This document shows, piece by piece, positions 30,642 to 39,836 of a stretch of 64,000 nt of DNA. Position 1 is the stretch's first letter. The number at the start of each line of letters is the position of its first letter. The position numbers and the translations under genes were made by a program. The notes under the pieces were generated by a model. That model ran no database searches, was not told the DNA's origin, and saw nothing but the letters and a program-made list of their open reading frames with translations. The DNA comes from a virus: the IMG/VR virus record IMGVR_UViG_3300017605_001304, positions 1 to 64,000 of that record; one strand, written 5' to 3'.

Positions 30642-31814
30642 TTACACCACCATGGCCGAGGTGCTCAATGCCAACGTGAGCGGCACACTGATCACCGTGT
30701 TCACGTTGACCCAGCACGACCGCGGGATCGGCACAACGTACGTCGTCAGGTCCAACTGCCCCCGCTCGAAGATGAGCGTGTCCAAGCCCAGAGACGCGGC
30801 CTCGTTGAAGATCTGCTCCGACTCAACCACCGAGCAATCGCAGCCAAGCTCCACCGTCAAGTCCGGCGCTTGAATCGCAGAATCGAACAGGACCGAGATC
30901 ATGCGATCGACCTCGGGCTGCAGGACCACGGTGTCGAGGCCCAGCTCCGCGTCCAGGAGATTCGCGATCGCCACGTTCGTTCCGAGGTCCGTGCTCTCCG
31001 TCGCCTGGATCAGCGTCGACAAGCCGAGCCCAAGGGCCCGGTCCAGACACTGGACCGCCTCCGCGAGCGAGAGGTTCAGCGTCGAGGTCGTCGCCACCGC
31101 GGCCTCAAGCGAAAGCGAGAGCGTGCGCGTCTGCATCACGACCGTCGCCGCCGCCAAGGTGAGGGCGACGGGCACTTGGACCGCCGAGCTCAGGCTCAGA
31201 TTCAACGTCTTCGGCTGAGAGACCACGACGCTCAGGGCGAGGTTCTTCGTCCGTCCCGCCGTCTGCACCGCAACTCGATTCAAGAGGCCCGAGCTGCGGC
31301 CGAACGGCGACGCCGCCGGCTTGAGGATGTACGTACTGAGCGACAGCGACTTCGTCTTGGTCGCCGCAAGGCCCACACTCAGGGAAAGGTTGAGCATCAC
31401 CGGCGTCGAGACGTAGAGGTCCATCCTCAGCGGGAGCGGACGTCCAAGTTCCCGCACGACACACCGCGTACGGAGCCACGCATTGGCGCTGATGTGCTTC
31501 GCGGCGCTCCGCCGCACGAGCTCCTCGATGTCCGCCGGCAGGGTGACGCGGTCTCCGATGGCCGTGGTCATCGCCGTCCCAATGATCGTGTCGAGCCGAC
31601 CGAGAAGCTCGTAGCCCGAGCTGCGCAGGCGCGGCGTCCCGATCATCGACAACGCCGCCATGCGCAACGTCGAGAGCCACCCCATCGAGATGACGTACTG
31701 CTGCTGTGTGTCCGGCGTCGAGCCATTCGATGCAGAGACAATGCCGGGCAGCCCGTTCACCGAGCCCGACGGCACATAAGGATCGTTCGTTTGAGGCGGG
31801 TTGGAAGACGGCAT
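30642..31814 (-). CDS. repeat-containing beta protein
   Basis: 390 residues. Residues about 135-300 contain at least six imperfect units of the type T-L-N-L-S-L-S-x-A-V-x-x-x (for example LNLSLSVGLAATKTKSLSLS, TLSLSLEAAVATTSTLNLSL), spaced roughly 18-24 residues. This suggests a stacked beta structure. N-terminal 35 residues are polar and flexible. It lies in the recombination block between RecA and the exonuclease, an odd place for a virion-type protein. No family recognised. Confidence 0.75.
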   Translation of the reverse strand: MPSSNPPQTNDPYVPSGSVNGLPGIVSASNGSTPDTQQQYVISMGWLSTLRMAALSMIGTPRLRSSGYELLGRLDTIIGTAMTTAIGDRVTLPADIEELVRRSAAKHISANAWLRTRCVVRELGRPLPLRMDLYVSTPVMLNLSLSVGLAATKTKSLSLSTYILKPAASPFGRSSGLLNRVAVQTAGRTKNLALSVVVSQPKTLNLSLSSAVQVPVALTLAAATVVMQTRTLSLSLEAAVATTSTLNLSLAEAVQCLDRALGLGLSTLIQATESTDLGTNVAIANLLDAELGLDTVVLQPEVDRMISVLFDSAIQAPDLTVELGCDCSVVESEQIFNEAASLGLDTLIFERGQLDLTTYVVPIPRSCWVNVNTVISVPLTLALSTSAMVV

Positions 31815-31826
31815 GACCTTCCTCGG

Positions 31827-32978
31827 TCAGTTCGCCTGCAAAGCCGCGATGGCGCTCCGCAGTCGAACACGCAGACCCTTCTGCTCGCGCATGAGAGCGG
31901 TGAATCCACCCCCACGTAGCGGCGCAGAGATCTCCTTACCCTCCTCCACCTTGATGTGAACCTTGCCCTTGTCGATCGAGACGACCGGTGACTTGTTCTC
32001 GATCAGGTACAGCACCATGCCGAGGTCGTCGTCGATTCCAAGCGCACCGTGGATCGGCATCGGGAAGTTCTCGGTCTCCGGCCCGAACTTCGACCGGATC
32101 ACCTTCACCCACGAGTCCTTGCCAACGATGCTGTCGCCTTCTTTCAGAGAACCCTGGTGCGAGACCCGCAGCCGGACGGTCGAGCGGAACTTGAGAGCGC
32201 GGCCGCCCGGCACGACCTCCATCGGGCCCATGTGCGGCATGCCGCCGATCTTGTCCTGCACCTGATTCACGCAGATCAGCGTGCCGCCCGCCTGCGCCAG
32301 CGGGAACGGGATCCGCCGCATCGCCTGCTGCAGCAACCGCGCTCGCGCGGCAACCTTGCCCTCGCCGAATGCGGCTTCCTTCAAGTCCTTCGGCTGCGAG
32401 GCCGCCACCGAATCCCACACAACGACGACCGGTCCGCGGTCCTTCGTCTTCTGCGCCGCGGCCTGCTCCAGCAGGTTCACGATCCAGTCGAGCTCCTGCT
32501 CCATGGTCGTCACTTCGTCTTCGTCCGGCATCAAGAGACGTTCGCAGTCGAGCCCCATCGCAGCCGCTCGGTACTTGTCGAACGCCGTCTCGCTATCGAT
32601 CAGCGCCGCGACGCCAGGGGCGGTCTGATCCGCCGTGACCTTCGGCACGTAGCTGCCGTCCTTCTGCTTCTCCCAGTTCACCAGCGTGGCTTCGCCCCGC
32701 TGCGCCGCGAGCAGCGCGTGCGTGGCAAGCGTCGACTTGCCCGCGCCTTCCGGTCCGAATACCTCGATCACTCGACCCAGCGGGTAGCCGCCGCGGAACT
32801 GACCACGTCCCAGACTGGGTGTCAGGTAGTAGTCGAGCGCCGTGCAGCCCGTATGCAGGAAGCCAGCGATGTCGCTGACCGACTGCTCCGTCCCGCGCCG
32901 GGTCACGGCGGCGCGCTGGCCCTTGTTCATGGCATCCAGCAACGCCGCCGCGAAGTCGGTCGCGACCTTCATGCTCAA
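31827..32978 (-). CDS. recA: RecA/UvsX-type recombinase
   Basis: 383 residues. Walker A GPEGAGKST (75-83), catalytic-type E in the following strand, Walker B VVVVWDSVA, L1/L2 region and MRRIPFPLAQAGGTLICVNQ, then KFRSTVRLRV. It forms the presynaptic filament for strand exchange. The start overlaps the stop of the candidate SSB gene by four bases, so the two are coupled. Confidence 0.93.
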   Translation of the reverse strand: MSMKVATDFAAALLDAMNKGQRAAVTRRGTEQSVSDIAGFLHTGCTALDYYLTPSLGRGQFRGGYPLGRVIEVFGPEGAGKSTLATHALLAAQRGEATLVNWEKQKDGSYVPKVTADQTAPGVAALIDSETAFDKYRAAAMGLDCERLLMPDEDEVTTMEQELDWIVNLLEQAAAQKTKDRGPVVVVWDSVAASQPKDLKEAAFGEGKVAARARLLQQAMRRIPFPLAQAGGTLICVNQVQDKIGGMPHMGPMEVVPGGRALKFRSTVRLRVSHQGSLKEGDSIVGKDSWVKVIRSKFGPETENFPMPIHGALGIDDDLGMVLYLIENKSPVVSIDKGKVHIKVEEGKEISAPLRGGGFTALMREQKGLRVRLRSAIAALQAN

Positions 32979-34072
32979 TCCTCATCCACCGGCGCCGCCT
33001 TCGCGGCGCGCTTCTCGGCCCGCGTCCGGCAGGCGAGGTCGCTCGGACAGATCTTGCACTGCTCGTTCGTGGCGCGCTGTTGCGCCGGGTCGTTGCCACG
33101 CGCAGGCACGAGCCAGTCGCCGTAGCAGATCGGCTTGCCGGTGTCGTCACTGACCTTCGGCGGCCGGACGGCGCCGTCCTTCGTCCGCCAGCCACGGATC
33201 GCCGGGGTCTCCGGCGCGAGGGCCTGTGCCACCGTCATCGAGGCCGTCGCAACCGGCGGCGGAAGCGTCGTCACCTGCGCCAACTGCTGCGCGGGCGCGG
33301 TCATCATCGTGGGGGCCGGAGGAAGCGGGGTCACCTCGGCTTCCTTCTTCTCCTGCCGCTGCGCCTTGAACAGCTTCTCCAGTCGGTCCGCGGCTTCGCG
33401 TGCCCGGCCACGATCCTCGTCGCTCAGCCGATGCTCGCGGAAGAGATCGTAGATCTCCGCCGGAGGATTGCCGGCCGGGAAGGCCGGCGTCGGCGCGGTC
33501 GCGACGAAGATGCGGTTCTTCTGGGTGCTGTTGCCCTTCTGGCTGATATCGGCCGTGATATCGCAGCCGCTGTCGGAGTCCAGGATGTCGAAGTCACTGA
33601 CCCGCATCAGCGTGTAGAGGTACTTCACGAAGTCGAGGCCCGTCTGCAGCACGCAGACCTTGTCGCCTTCCGCCGTGGCGCGCTTGATGGCGTTGAAGTA
33701 ATAGGTGTCCGCGGCGCGGAAGTTCCACGGAGCCGCGCGGCTGTTGTCCCGCTCCTTGCGAGCCGGGTCGAACGGCGGCGTGTACTTCTCGACGACGTCG
33801 CACAGCGGGCACGCCGACGCGTCATCCTGCTGGATCAGGCACTTCGCCACCTTGATCGGGCCGATCATGCCCCGGAAGAAGTGCTTCCGTACGCGAACAC
33901 AAACCTGTCCAGCCTCAGCGGCCGCGGCCGACCATGCCGGAAAGATGCGCCAGCGCGACTGGCCATCCGGGAAGTTCTCGTAGCTGCGATAGCCACGCTT
34001 GGTGCCCTCCTCCTGGAGGTTCTTCGCAACCTTCTGGATCTCTTCACGCGTGACCTTGAAACCAAAAGACAT
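32975..34072 (-). CDS. candidate gp32-like single-strand DNA-binding protein
   Basis: 365 residues. SRWRIFPAWS and RVRKHFFRGMIGPIKVAKC are OB-fold-like strands, followed by C-L-I-Q...C-P-L-C, resembling the zinc insertion of T4 gp32. An acidic/proline linker (about 245-310) leads to a second cysteine cluster (NEQCKICPSDLACRTR) and the acidic terminus PVDED typical of SSBs. Position directly upstream of RecA supports the call. The extra C-terminal cluster is unusual. Confidence 0.65.
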   Translation of the reverse strand: MSFGFKVTREEIQKVAKNLQEEGTKRGYRSYENFPDGQSRWRIFPAWSAAAAEAGQVCVRVRKHFFRGMIGPIKVAKCLIQQDDASACPLCDVVEKYTPPFDPARKERDNSRAAPWNFRAADTYYFNAIKRATAEGDKVCVLQTGLDFVKYLYTLMRVSDFDILDSDSGCDITADISQKGNSTQKNRIFVATAPTPAFPAGNPPAEIYDLFREHRLSDEDRGRAREAADRLEKLFKAQRQEKKEAEVTPLPPAPTMMTAPAQQLAQVTTLPPPVATASMTVAQALAPETPAIRGWRTKDGAVRPPKVSDDTGKPICYGDWLVPARGNDPAQQRATNEQCKICPSDLACRTRAEKRAAKAAPVDED

Positions 34073-34073
34073 T

Positions 34074-34571
34074 TCAGCTCTCCACCTTCATCTGAGCACG
34101 ACGATTGTTCGACATGTGCTCGACCGCAGTGAACCGCATGCGCAACGCTTCACGCAGTCCGTAAAAAATGTCCGCGAGTTCTTGGACCCGGATCGCGCGC
34201 TTCTTGGCGTTCTGGACACCAGGGTCCAGCTTCACCTGCTGCGCGATCTTGGCCTCGGTCAACTTGTCCTGGGTTGGGATTCCACGGATCGCAACGTCCG
34301 CGCGAGCCTCCACCACGTCGGCGTCTACCTCGGCCGCCTCGGCTGCGCCCTTGTAGAGGGCATGCAGTCCGTTGGAGGCAACGTATTGCCGCGTGAGCAG
34401 GATCAGGTGACCTTCAAGGTCACTGGCCGGGTCGATCGACAGACGAGTCAGTAGTGCGGTGGCTTCCGCAAGATCCGGCGCCGAGAGAATATCGTCGTAG
34501 CGACTCAGTTCACTGATTACATACTGCAGGTGACGCGTCGACTTCGACGCGACCGGTGCTTCTTGCTCCAA
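34074..34571 (-). CDS. helical protein, possible UvsY-like mediator
   Basis: 165 residues, almost wholly helical, with EARADVAIRGI and a C-terminal helix LREALRMRFTAVEHMSNNRRAQ. Size, charge and placement between polymerase and candidate SSB resemble T4 UvsY, which loads the recombinase. Sequence similarity is too weak for certainty. It overlaps the polymerase 3' end by 62 bases. Confidence 0.65.
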   Translation of the reverse strand: MEQEAPVASKSTRHLQYVISELSRYDDILSAPDLAEATALLTRLSIDPASDLEGHLILLTRQYVASNGLHALYKGAAEAAEVDADVVEARADVAIRGIPTQDKLTEAKIAQQVKLDPGVQNAKKRAIRVQELADIFYGLREALRMRFTAVEHMSNNRRAQMKVES

Positions 34572-37386
34572 GTGTTTTCTCCTTCAACTTCAACGTCACG
34601 GAGATCTTCTCGTAAGGCTGAACATCCTCGATGTCTTCCGTCTTGAGTGCCGGTCCCTCCTTCGTCCGGTCGTCCCGGATGCCTTCACTGACGATGTCTT
34701 CGCGCTCGATGTCGAACCAGTGTTCGATGCACGGGCGCAGGCGTACGTAGTGATCGCGATTGCCCGACAACGTGACTTCGTTGCCCGCGAGTTCGCAGGC
34801 CATGGTCGCCTGCCAGTCCCGGCCCCACTCGAACTCGACCTTGAGGCTCGCGGTCAGCCACTCGAAGCCCTTGCCGCGATCGCCCAACATCGACGTCTGG
34901 AGCAGGTCGTAGACCTGGAACAGCTCGGGCGTGTTCAGGTCGCACTCGATCGAGTCGTGGATGAACGCGAACGGCCGACTCTTGAGGCTCATCTCCACGA
35001 GCTCGCGGCGGAAGTCGACCAGGGCCGCGAGTCCAATGTCGGATGCAGGGCCCTGGATCGGGTAGTTGACCGCCGCGCGCTCCGCTTCACCCAGGCGGCG
35101 CTTCTCGTCCTGGCTCCGGTCGTGATAGCGGATCGAGTGCAGCTTCCCGTCGGGGAGCGGGTAGTAGCGCCCCGTCGGGCCGATCAAGTAGCCGTGCCTG
35201 TGCACCTGCGTGTGGCAGGCGTCGATGAACGCCTTCACCTTCGGGAAGGTCCGGAAGTACGCGTCGACCAGCGCCTGCGCGTCCTCCTTCGAGATGCCGT
35301 ACTCCAACGCGATCGCGCGGGCACCGCGGCCGTAGATGATCCCGAAGCTCACCGCCTTCGCCCGGTGCCGCTCCTCCTTCGTTACCTGCTCCCGCGGCTT
35401 ACGCAGGATCACGGAGGCCGTGTACAGGTGCACGTCCCCGCCGAACTCCTTGAAGCGCGGGTCGGTACCCGAGAGCACGGCGAGCAGGTTCTCGTCGCCC
35501 GCCAAGGCCGCCAGCACACGCAGCTCATTCTGGCTGAAGTCGGCCTTGAGGAACGAGCCGAACGTGAAGCGCGAGATGCCGGCCGACCGGATCACGGAGC
35601 CACGCGGGAAGTTCTGCAGGTTCGGATCGTTGCTGGAGAGCCGTCCCGTGACGGTCTTCGTCAAGCCGAAGTTGCTGTGAATCAGCCAGGGCAACTGCGG
35701 CGGCTCGAAGCACCTCGTCGCCCATCGCGACTCCTCCCCGCGATTCTGAATCTCTTCCAGGAGCTTCTTCACGTATCGCGTGAGCCGGGTCTTCGCGTGC
35801 CGGTGCCGGATCACGTTGATCACCGTCGTGTAGACGTCGCCACGGTCGTGGCGGTACGCCCAGCGGCCGAGCTCGATCAGCCGCTTCTCCTTGCTGCTCA
35901 CCGACTCCTCGCCCGCCTCGTTCACGGTGGGGCAGCCCAACGTCCGATAGAGGAACGACGAGACGTGGCGAGCCGACACCGGGTTCAGCGTCGGGGCCAA
36001 GCCCTTCTTGTTCTTGGGCGCGACCTCTGCCATCCAGGAGGTGTGCTGCGGCAGGGCGCGAATCGTCTTCGCCGTCGCCGCCATCACATCCAGGTACAGC
36101 GGCTCCAGCTCGGCGAGGCGCTTGGGGTCGAGCAAGATCCCGTCGCTCTCCATCGCCGCGAGCGTCCGCCACGTCCCCATGTAGAAGCGCTTGAAGGTCG
36201 ACAGCCGGTCCGCCTGCTTCAGCTTCTCTTTCAGCATCGGGTAGAGGCGCAGCGTGGCGTCTGCGTCTCGACAGCCGTATTCCACGAGCTCGTCCATGGC
36301 GGTGCTCGCCATGGTCTGCCCCTTCAGCGCACCTTTCATCTGCCGCTTGTACGGCGGGAATCCAAGGTAGGCCGAGGACAGATAACCCAGGCTGGCCGGG
36401 CGCGAGCCCCCTGTGAGGCAGTGCTGCGCATACATCGTGTCGAAACGGACGTTCCTCGTTTCGATGCCCAGCTTGGAATACAGCCACTTGTGATCGAACG
36501 AGTAGTTATGTCCAACGACCGGAATGCCGGATTCCAGAAGGAACTTGATGTTGCGTTGGAACGAGGCCGCGCCGTCCACGGTGGTGAATGCCCGACCCAT
36601 CAGGTCATTATGGAACAGCGGGATCAGGGCCGCCTGCCCTGTGCCCCAGGCGATCTGGATCGAGACAATCGCCGCCTTCGGGTCGAAGGCGTGGAGTCCG
36701 GTCGTCTCCAGGTCGACGGCGATCGCGCCATGTTGCAGGCGCTTGTCACGGCAGTCCGCGATCAAGCGATCGACCAGCTCATGCAGGTCGCGCTTCTTCG
36801 TGATCAAGCGGTAGTCGACGGGCGCGTTGACCGTGCGGTGGTACTGCATGCGGGCGATCTGGAGGTCGCCCACAATCGCCGCACGGGCTTCGAGATTGCC
36901 CCGCAAGACGAAGGCGGGGTGATACGTCGGGATGACCGGAATGCCCTTGTACTGCGTGATCTGCCCGTGCAGCGTCCCCATCGCCGCACGCAGCCCGAGC
37001 AGGGACTTCGTCGCGACCGCGCCGAGACAGACGATCGCCTTGGGGCGGACGTGCTCGATCTCTTCGTCCAAATACGGTCGGCACTTCGTGAGAGCGTTAT
37101 CGGACGGACGAATCGTCTTGCCGTGGTCGTCGCTCGGCCAGCAGCGGACCGCGTTGGTCCACCGAACGTCCGCCTCGGGTATGCCCGCTTCCTTCAGCAT
37201 CTCGTCGAGGAGCTGGCCGGAGGGGCCGATGAACGGCGTCTTCGCTTCGTTCTCTTGAGGACCCGGCGCTTCGCCGACGATCAGGAGCTGGGGCCGGTCC
37301 GAGCCCCGTGGGTGTATCAGTGCATTGGCTTTGACGCAGAGCTCACACCGCTCGCAGTCGCGAGCGAGGTAGGCCGGAAGTGACAT
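34510..37386 (-). CDS. uracil-DNA glycosylase / DNA polymerase I fusion
   Basis: 958 residues. Residues 1-180 are a family-4-type UDG: Fe-S cysteines CERCELC (11-17), C82 and C102, motif GEAPGPQE (39-46), and HPAF (156-159). Then a 3'-5' exonuclease (DLETTG 225-230, NYSFDHK near 297, CRDAD near 373) and a family A polymerase: motif A KADFSQNE (614-621), motif B RHRAKAVSFGIIYG (673-686), motif C HDS (810-812). The 5' nuclease domain is absent and encoded separately. SPO1-type phages are known to carry UDG-polymerase fusions. Confidence 0.95.
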   Translation of the reverse strand: MSLPAYLARDCERCELCVKANALIHPRGSDRPQLLIVGEAPGPQENEAKTPFIGPSGQLLDEMLKEAGIPEADVRWTNAVRCWPSDDHGKTIRPSDNALTKCRPYLDEEIEHVRPKAIVCLGAVATKSLLGLRAAMGTLHGQITQYKGIPVIPTYHPAFVLRGNLEARAAIVGDLQIARMQYHRTVNAPVDYRLITKKRDLHELVDRLIADCRDKRLQHGAIAVDLETTGLHAFDPKAAIVSIQIAWGTGQAALIPLFHNDLMGRAFTTVDGAASFQRNIKFLLESGIPVVGHNYSFDHKWLYSKLGIETRNVRFDTMYAQHCLTGGSRPASLGYLSSAYLGFPPYKRQMKGALKGQTMASTAMDELVEYGCRDADATLRLYPMLKEKLKQADRLSTFKRFYMGTWRTLAAMESDGILLDPKRLAELEPLYLDVMAATAKTIRALPQHTSWMAEVAPKNKKGLAPTLNPVSARHVSSFLYRTLGCPTVNEAGEESVSSKEKRLIELGRWAYRHDRGDVYTTVINVIRHRHAKTRLTRYVKKLLEEIQNRGEESRWATRCFEPPQLPWLIHSNFGLTKTVTGRLSSNDPNLQNFPRGSVIRSAGISRFTFGSFLKADFSQNELRVLAALAGDENLLAVLSGTDPRFKEFGGDVHLYTASVILRKPREQVTKEERHRAKAVSFGIIYGRGARAIALEYGISKEDAQALVDAYFRTFPKVKAFIDACHTQVHRHGYLIGPTGRYYPLPDGKLHSIRYHDRSQDEKRRLGEAERAAVNYPIQGPASDIGLAALVDFRRELVEMSLKSRPFAFIHDSIECDLNTPELFQVYDLLQTSMLGDRGKGFEWLTASLKVEFEWGRDWQATMACELAGNEVTLSGNRDHYVRLRPCIEHWFDIEREDIVSEGIRDDRTKEGPALKTEDIEDVQPYEKISVTLKLKEKTLGARSTGRVEVDASPAVCNQ

Positions 37387-37414
37387 GAGTGGTTCCAGAC
37401 TGGGTGAGGCACGG

Positions 37415-37798
37415 TCAGACCCACTCGCCGAGTGGACCGAGGCTCTCGCGAGCGAGCACGACGTCGAGCGTGCTCGGGTAGTAGTGCGTGCTGTCGTAGA
37501 CGCACGTGAGACAGATACAGTCGGCCTCGTGGAGATCCTCCGCCGTCGCCTGCGGCAGCCCCTCCTCACGGCGCAGGTCGCGCCGCTGCTGGTAGAGCGA
37601 CCGTACGGTGTCGAGGATACGGCGACGGCCGACGGCGACGGCCAGGGCGGGTGGAGGGGGACCGGCCTTCACGGCCCGTTTCACGATCCCGAGATACGCT
37701 TCCTGGAGCAGGTCTTCGATATCCAGCGGGTGTCCGCGAACGCGGCCCGCGGCGAACTTGCGCAGTGACGTGCAGACCTGTACCGAGAACGCATCCAT
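37415..37798 (-). CDS. incomplete ECF-like sigma factor (region 2 only)
   Basis: 127 residues. FAAGRVRGHPLDIEDLLQEAYLGIV is region 2.1-2.2 with the core-binding D-x-x-Q-E motif, followed by VGRRRILDTVRSLYQQRRD as 2.3-2.4. Region 4, which reads the -35 element, is missing; the remaining 50 residues contain a CxxC but no HTH. It could bind RNA polymerase core and use only a -10, or act as an anti- or co-sigma. The ATG has GGGGAGGTGAGCG upstream. Confidence 0.8.
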   Translation of the reverse strand: MDAFSVQVCTSLRKFAAGRVRGHPLDIEDLLQEAYLGIVKRAVKAGPPPPALAVAVGRRRILDTVRSLYQQRRDLRREEGLPQATAEDLHEADCICLTCVYDSTHYYPSTLDVVLARESLGPLGEWV

Positions 37799-37826
37799 CG
37801 CTCACCTCCCCTTGGTAGCTCAGCCC

Positions 37827-38324
37827 TCAGTCGTCGTCGCTGTTCGAGGGTCCGTCGTCTTCCTCTTCGTCCTCGTCCTCTTCCTCGTCGTCGTCCGCGA
37901 TCACGGGCGACTGTGCGAGGCGAGGCGGGTCGTCGTCATCGTCGTCGGGCGTGCTGGTGCCCGGCGGAGTCGCGACCACGACCGACGTCCCCATGCTGGC
38001 GCCGTGCGCCGGGGACGTTTCGTCCGGCTCGTCCTCATCGACATCGAGCGGGACGTCGTTCTTGCTGTAGTGCGTCTGGATGCACCGGTAGCCGTTGATC
38101 CGCGAGTAGAACTCGACGATCTTCCGATGTCGACTCTCGCGCTCGATACAGAGCTCGTTCTCTGTCACCGAGAGGACGGTTCCCTGGATCTTGACGTCCG
38201 CCTGACTCGTTCCGTGGGGCACCAGGGTGATCCCGGTTCCCACCAGCTCTTCGAGCTTCGTAGGCTTCTTGGCTGGTACTGCTGCCGTCGCCGCCTTCGG
38301 ACTCGCCCCCCTCGGACGTGCCAT
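37827..38324 (-). CDS. hypothetical protein with acidic tail
   Basis: 165 residues. Basic N-terminus, a central beta domain (QGTVLSVTENELCIERES), and a highly acidic C-terminus made largely of D and E over the last 30 residues. Such tails occur in DNA mimics and in proteins that bind histone-like or SSB partners. GGAGGAGGGG precedes the chosen ATG; a longer frame would overlap the terminator. Confidence 0.75.
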   Translation of the reverse strand: MARPRGASPKAATAAVPAKKPTKLEELVGTGITLVPHGTSQADVKIQGTVLSVTENELCIERESRHRKIVEFYSRINGYRCIQTHYSKNDVPLDVDEDEPDETSPAHGASMGTSVVVATPPGTSTPDDDDDDPPRLAQSPVIADDDEEEDEDEEEDDGPSNSDDD

Positions 38325-38363
38325 ACCCCCCTCCTCCACCGCGCCGGTTGGCGCATGAAAAAG

Positions 38364-38390
38364 GGCTGGGAGGGTCATCCCCTCCCAGCC
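38364..38390 (-). terminator. intrinsic terminator
   Basis: A perfect 11-bp stem GGCTGGGAGGG/CCCTCCCAGCC with a 5-nt loop; minus-strand tail CTTTTTC. It ends the DUF932-like transcript about 40 bases before the next start codon. Confidence 0.88.
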
Positions 38391-38444
38391 GCGTACGACT
38401 CCAGAATTGTGCCACACGCGCGAGCGTGTGGCTAGTGATTTCTG

Positions 38445-39701
38445 TCAGGCTCCGGCGGCGACCAGCTCCTTGCTCTGCTTGCCGCTCATGAGCGAGCCCG
38501 CGAGCCACTCCAGGCCCGCGACCTTCTCGACGTCCTGCGTCTCCTGGCTGTAGCGCGCGACCGCCTGGGCGAGGCCCATCACCGTCGGGTTCTGCTCCGC
38601 GACGAAGAAGTTGAGCAGGTCGTCGACGTTCTCCTCGGTGAGGACGTCGGGGTTGCGCTGGACCAGGAGGTTCACCGCGCCGGTCGGCTTGACGATCTTG
38701 TCCTGCTGCGTGCCCTTGATCGACGCGACGAGCCCCTCGAAGTGCTCCTTCGTGAAGAAGGCCGTGACGATCTCGCGGATCTGCGCGTGGATCAGCTCGG
38801 CCTCCTTGTCGTTCGTCTGCTGCGAGAAGATCTGGTTCGCGGCCTGCCGCGCGCCGAGGTGGATCTTGGCGAAGAGCTCCTCGACCGTCGCGAGGTTGAA
38901 GCAGATGCCCTTCATGATCCCACCGTCGAGCTCGAAGCCGCCGTGGCCCGTCTCGCTGTTCCGGAAGCTGAGGCTCGGGTGGATCGTGCCGGGGCCGCCG
39001 GGGAGGTCGCCCATCGTCCGGGCCGCGACCTTGCTCAGCCACTCCTGGTTGCCGAGGCCACCGGCGTACCAGCCGCCCTTGCCGCCGTCCTGCGTGCGCT
39101 TCTCTTCGATCACGTCCCAGAGCTCCTTGGAGATCAGCTTGATGCGGACGTTCGAGTCCGAGAGCGTGCCCTCGATGGGCATGAGGTTCAGGCGCTTGGC
39201 CTCGGAGAGCAGCGTCTTCGTGCTGTCGTAGCTGTCGATCATGCGGAAGCTGTTCGAGAGGAACGCGCGCAGGTTGCCGTCGAGGGCCCGGAAGGTCCGG
39301 ACGGCCGGGCCGTCGTGCAGGAGGCCCGTCAGGAGGTCCGCGGCGCGGGCGGGCCGCATGCTGGTCAGGAGGCGCAGGAAGTCGCCAGGGACGGTCGGGG
39401 TCGACTTGGCGCCGATCTGCAGCAGGGCCTGATCCAGGATGCCGTAGCCGCCTTCCGGGACCCAGCCGCTGTCGTGGAGGTTCTGGTTCGCCGGGACGAG
39501 GCGGATGCCTCCCTTGTCGGCGACCGTGAACTTGACGTCGCGCGTGTCGGCCGTGAAGTCGACGCGGGCGGCGAGCTGGCGCTCCAGCTCCCGGACGATC
39601 TGGGTCAGGGAGCCGCGCCCCTTGAAGGCGCTCTGGCTGTACTCGGAGCGGATCGCGTTGCCGTCGCGGACGATCTCGGACTTCTTGCTGGGCTTGCTCA
39701 C
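38445..39701 (-). CDS. DUF932-like protein
   Basis: 418 residues from a GTG with GAGGAGAG upstream. RAFLSNSFRMIDSYD matches the core R-x-x-x-S-x-x-F/Y-x-x-x-D-x-x of DUF932 proteins, which are common on plasmids and phages. It stands alone between a TTGACC promoter with operator and an intrinsic terminator, so it is a single-gene, independently regulated unit. Function unknown. Confidence 0.8.
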   Translation of the reverse strand: MSKPSKKSEIVRDGNAIRSEYSQSAFKGRGSLTQIVRELERQLAARVDFTADTRDVKFTVADKGGIRLVPANQNLHDSGWVPEGGYGILDQALLQIGAKSTPTVPGDFLRLLTSMRPARAADLLTGLLHDGPAVRTFRALDGNLRAFLSNSFRMIDSYDSTKTLLSEAKRLNLMPIEGTLSDSNVRIKLISKELWDVIEEKRTQDGGKGGWYAGGLGNQEWLSKVAARTMGDLPGGPGTIHPSLSFRNSETGHGGFELDGGIMKGICFNLATVEELFAKIHLGARQAANQIFSQQTNDKEAELIHAQIREIVTAFFTKEHFEGLVASIKGTQQDKIVKPTGAVNLLVQRNPDVLTEENVDDLLNFFVAEQNPTVMGLAQAVARYSQETQDVEKVAGLEWLAGSLMSGKQSKELVAAGA

Positions 39702-39757
39702 AGGTCTCTCCTCGGGTTCGGCTCCGGACTATCCCGGGGCCGTGCTCAACGAGGAGG

Positions 39758-39785
39758 AAGCTACCAGACCTGTATTACAGGTCAA
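39758..39785 (-). promoter_or_regulatory. promoter overlapped by palindromic operator
   Basis: Minus-strand -35 TTGACC, 16-base spacer, -10 TAGCTT. The spacer contains the palindrome GACCTGTAATACAGGTC (39767-39783), perfect except the central base. It would drive the DUF932-like gene from about 50 bases upstream. Confidence 0.8.
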
Positions 39786-39836
39786 GAGGTATTCCTGAAA
39801 AATCTCTCTAGGCGGTATCCGCCCCATGAAAAAGAA

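Noticed and set aside
34720-37383. 887-codon plus-strand frame opposite the polymerase
   Set aside because: Antisense shadow of the UDG-polymerase gene with no recognisable domain and no ribosome site.
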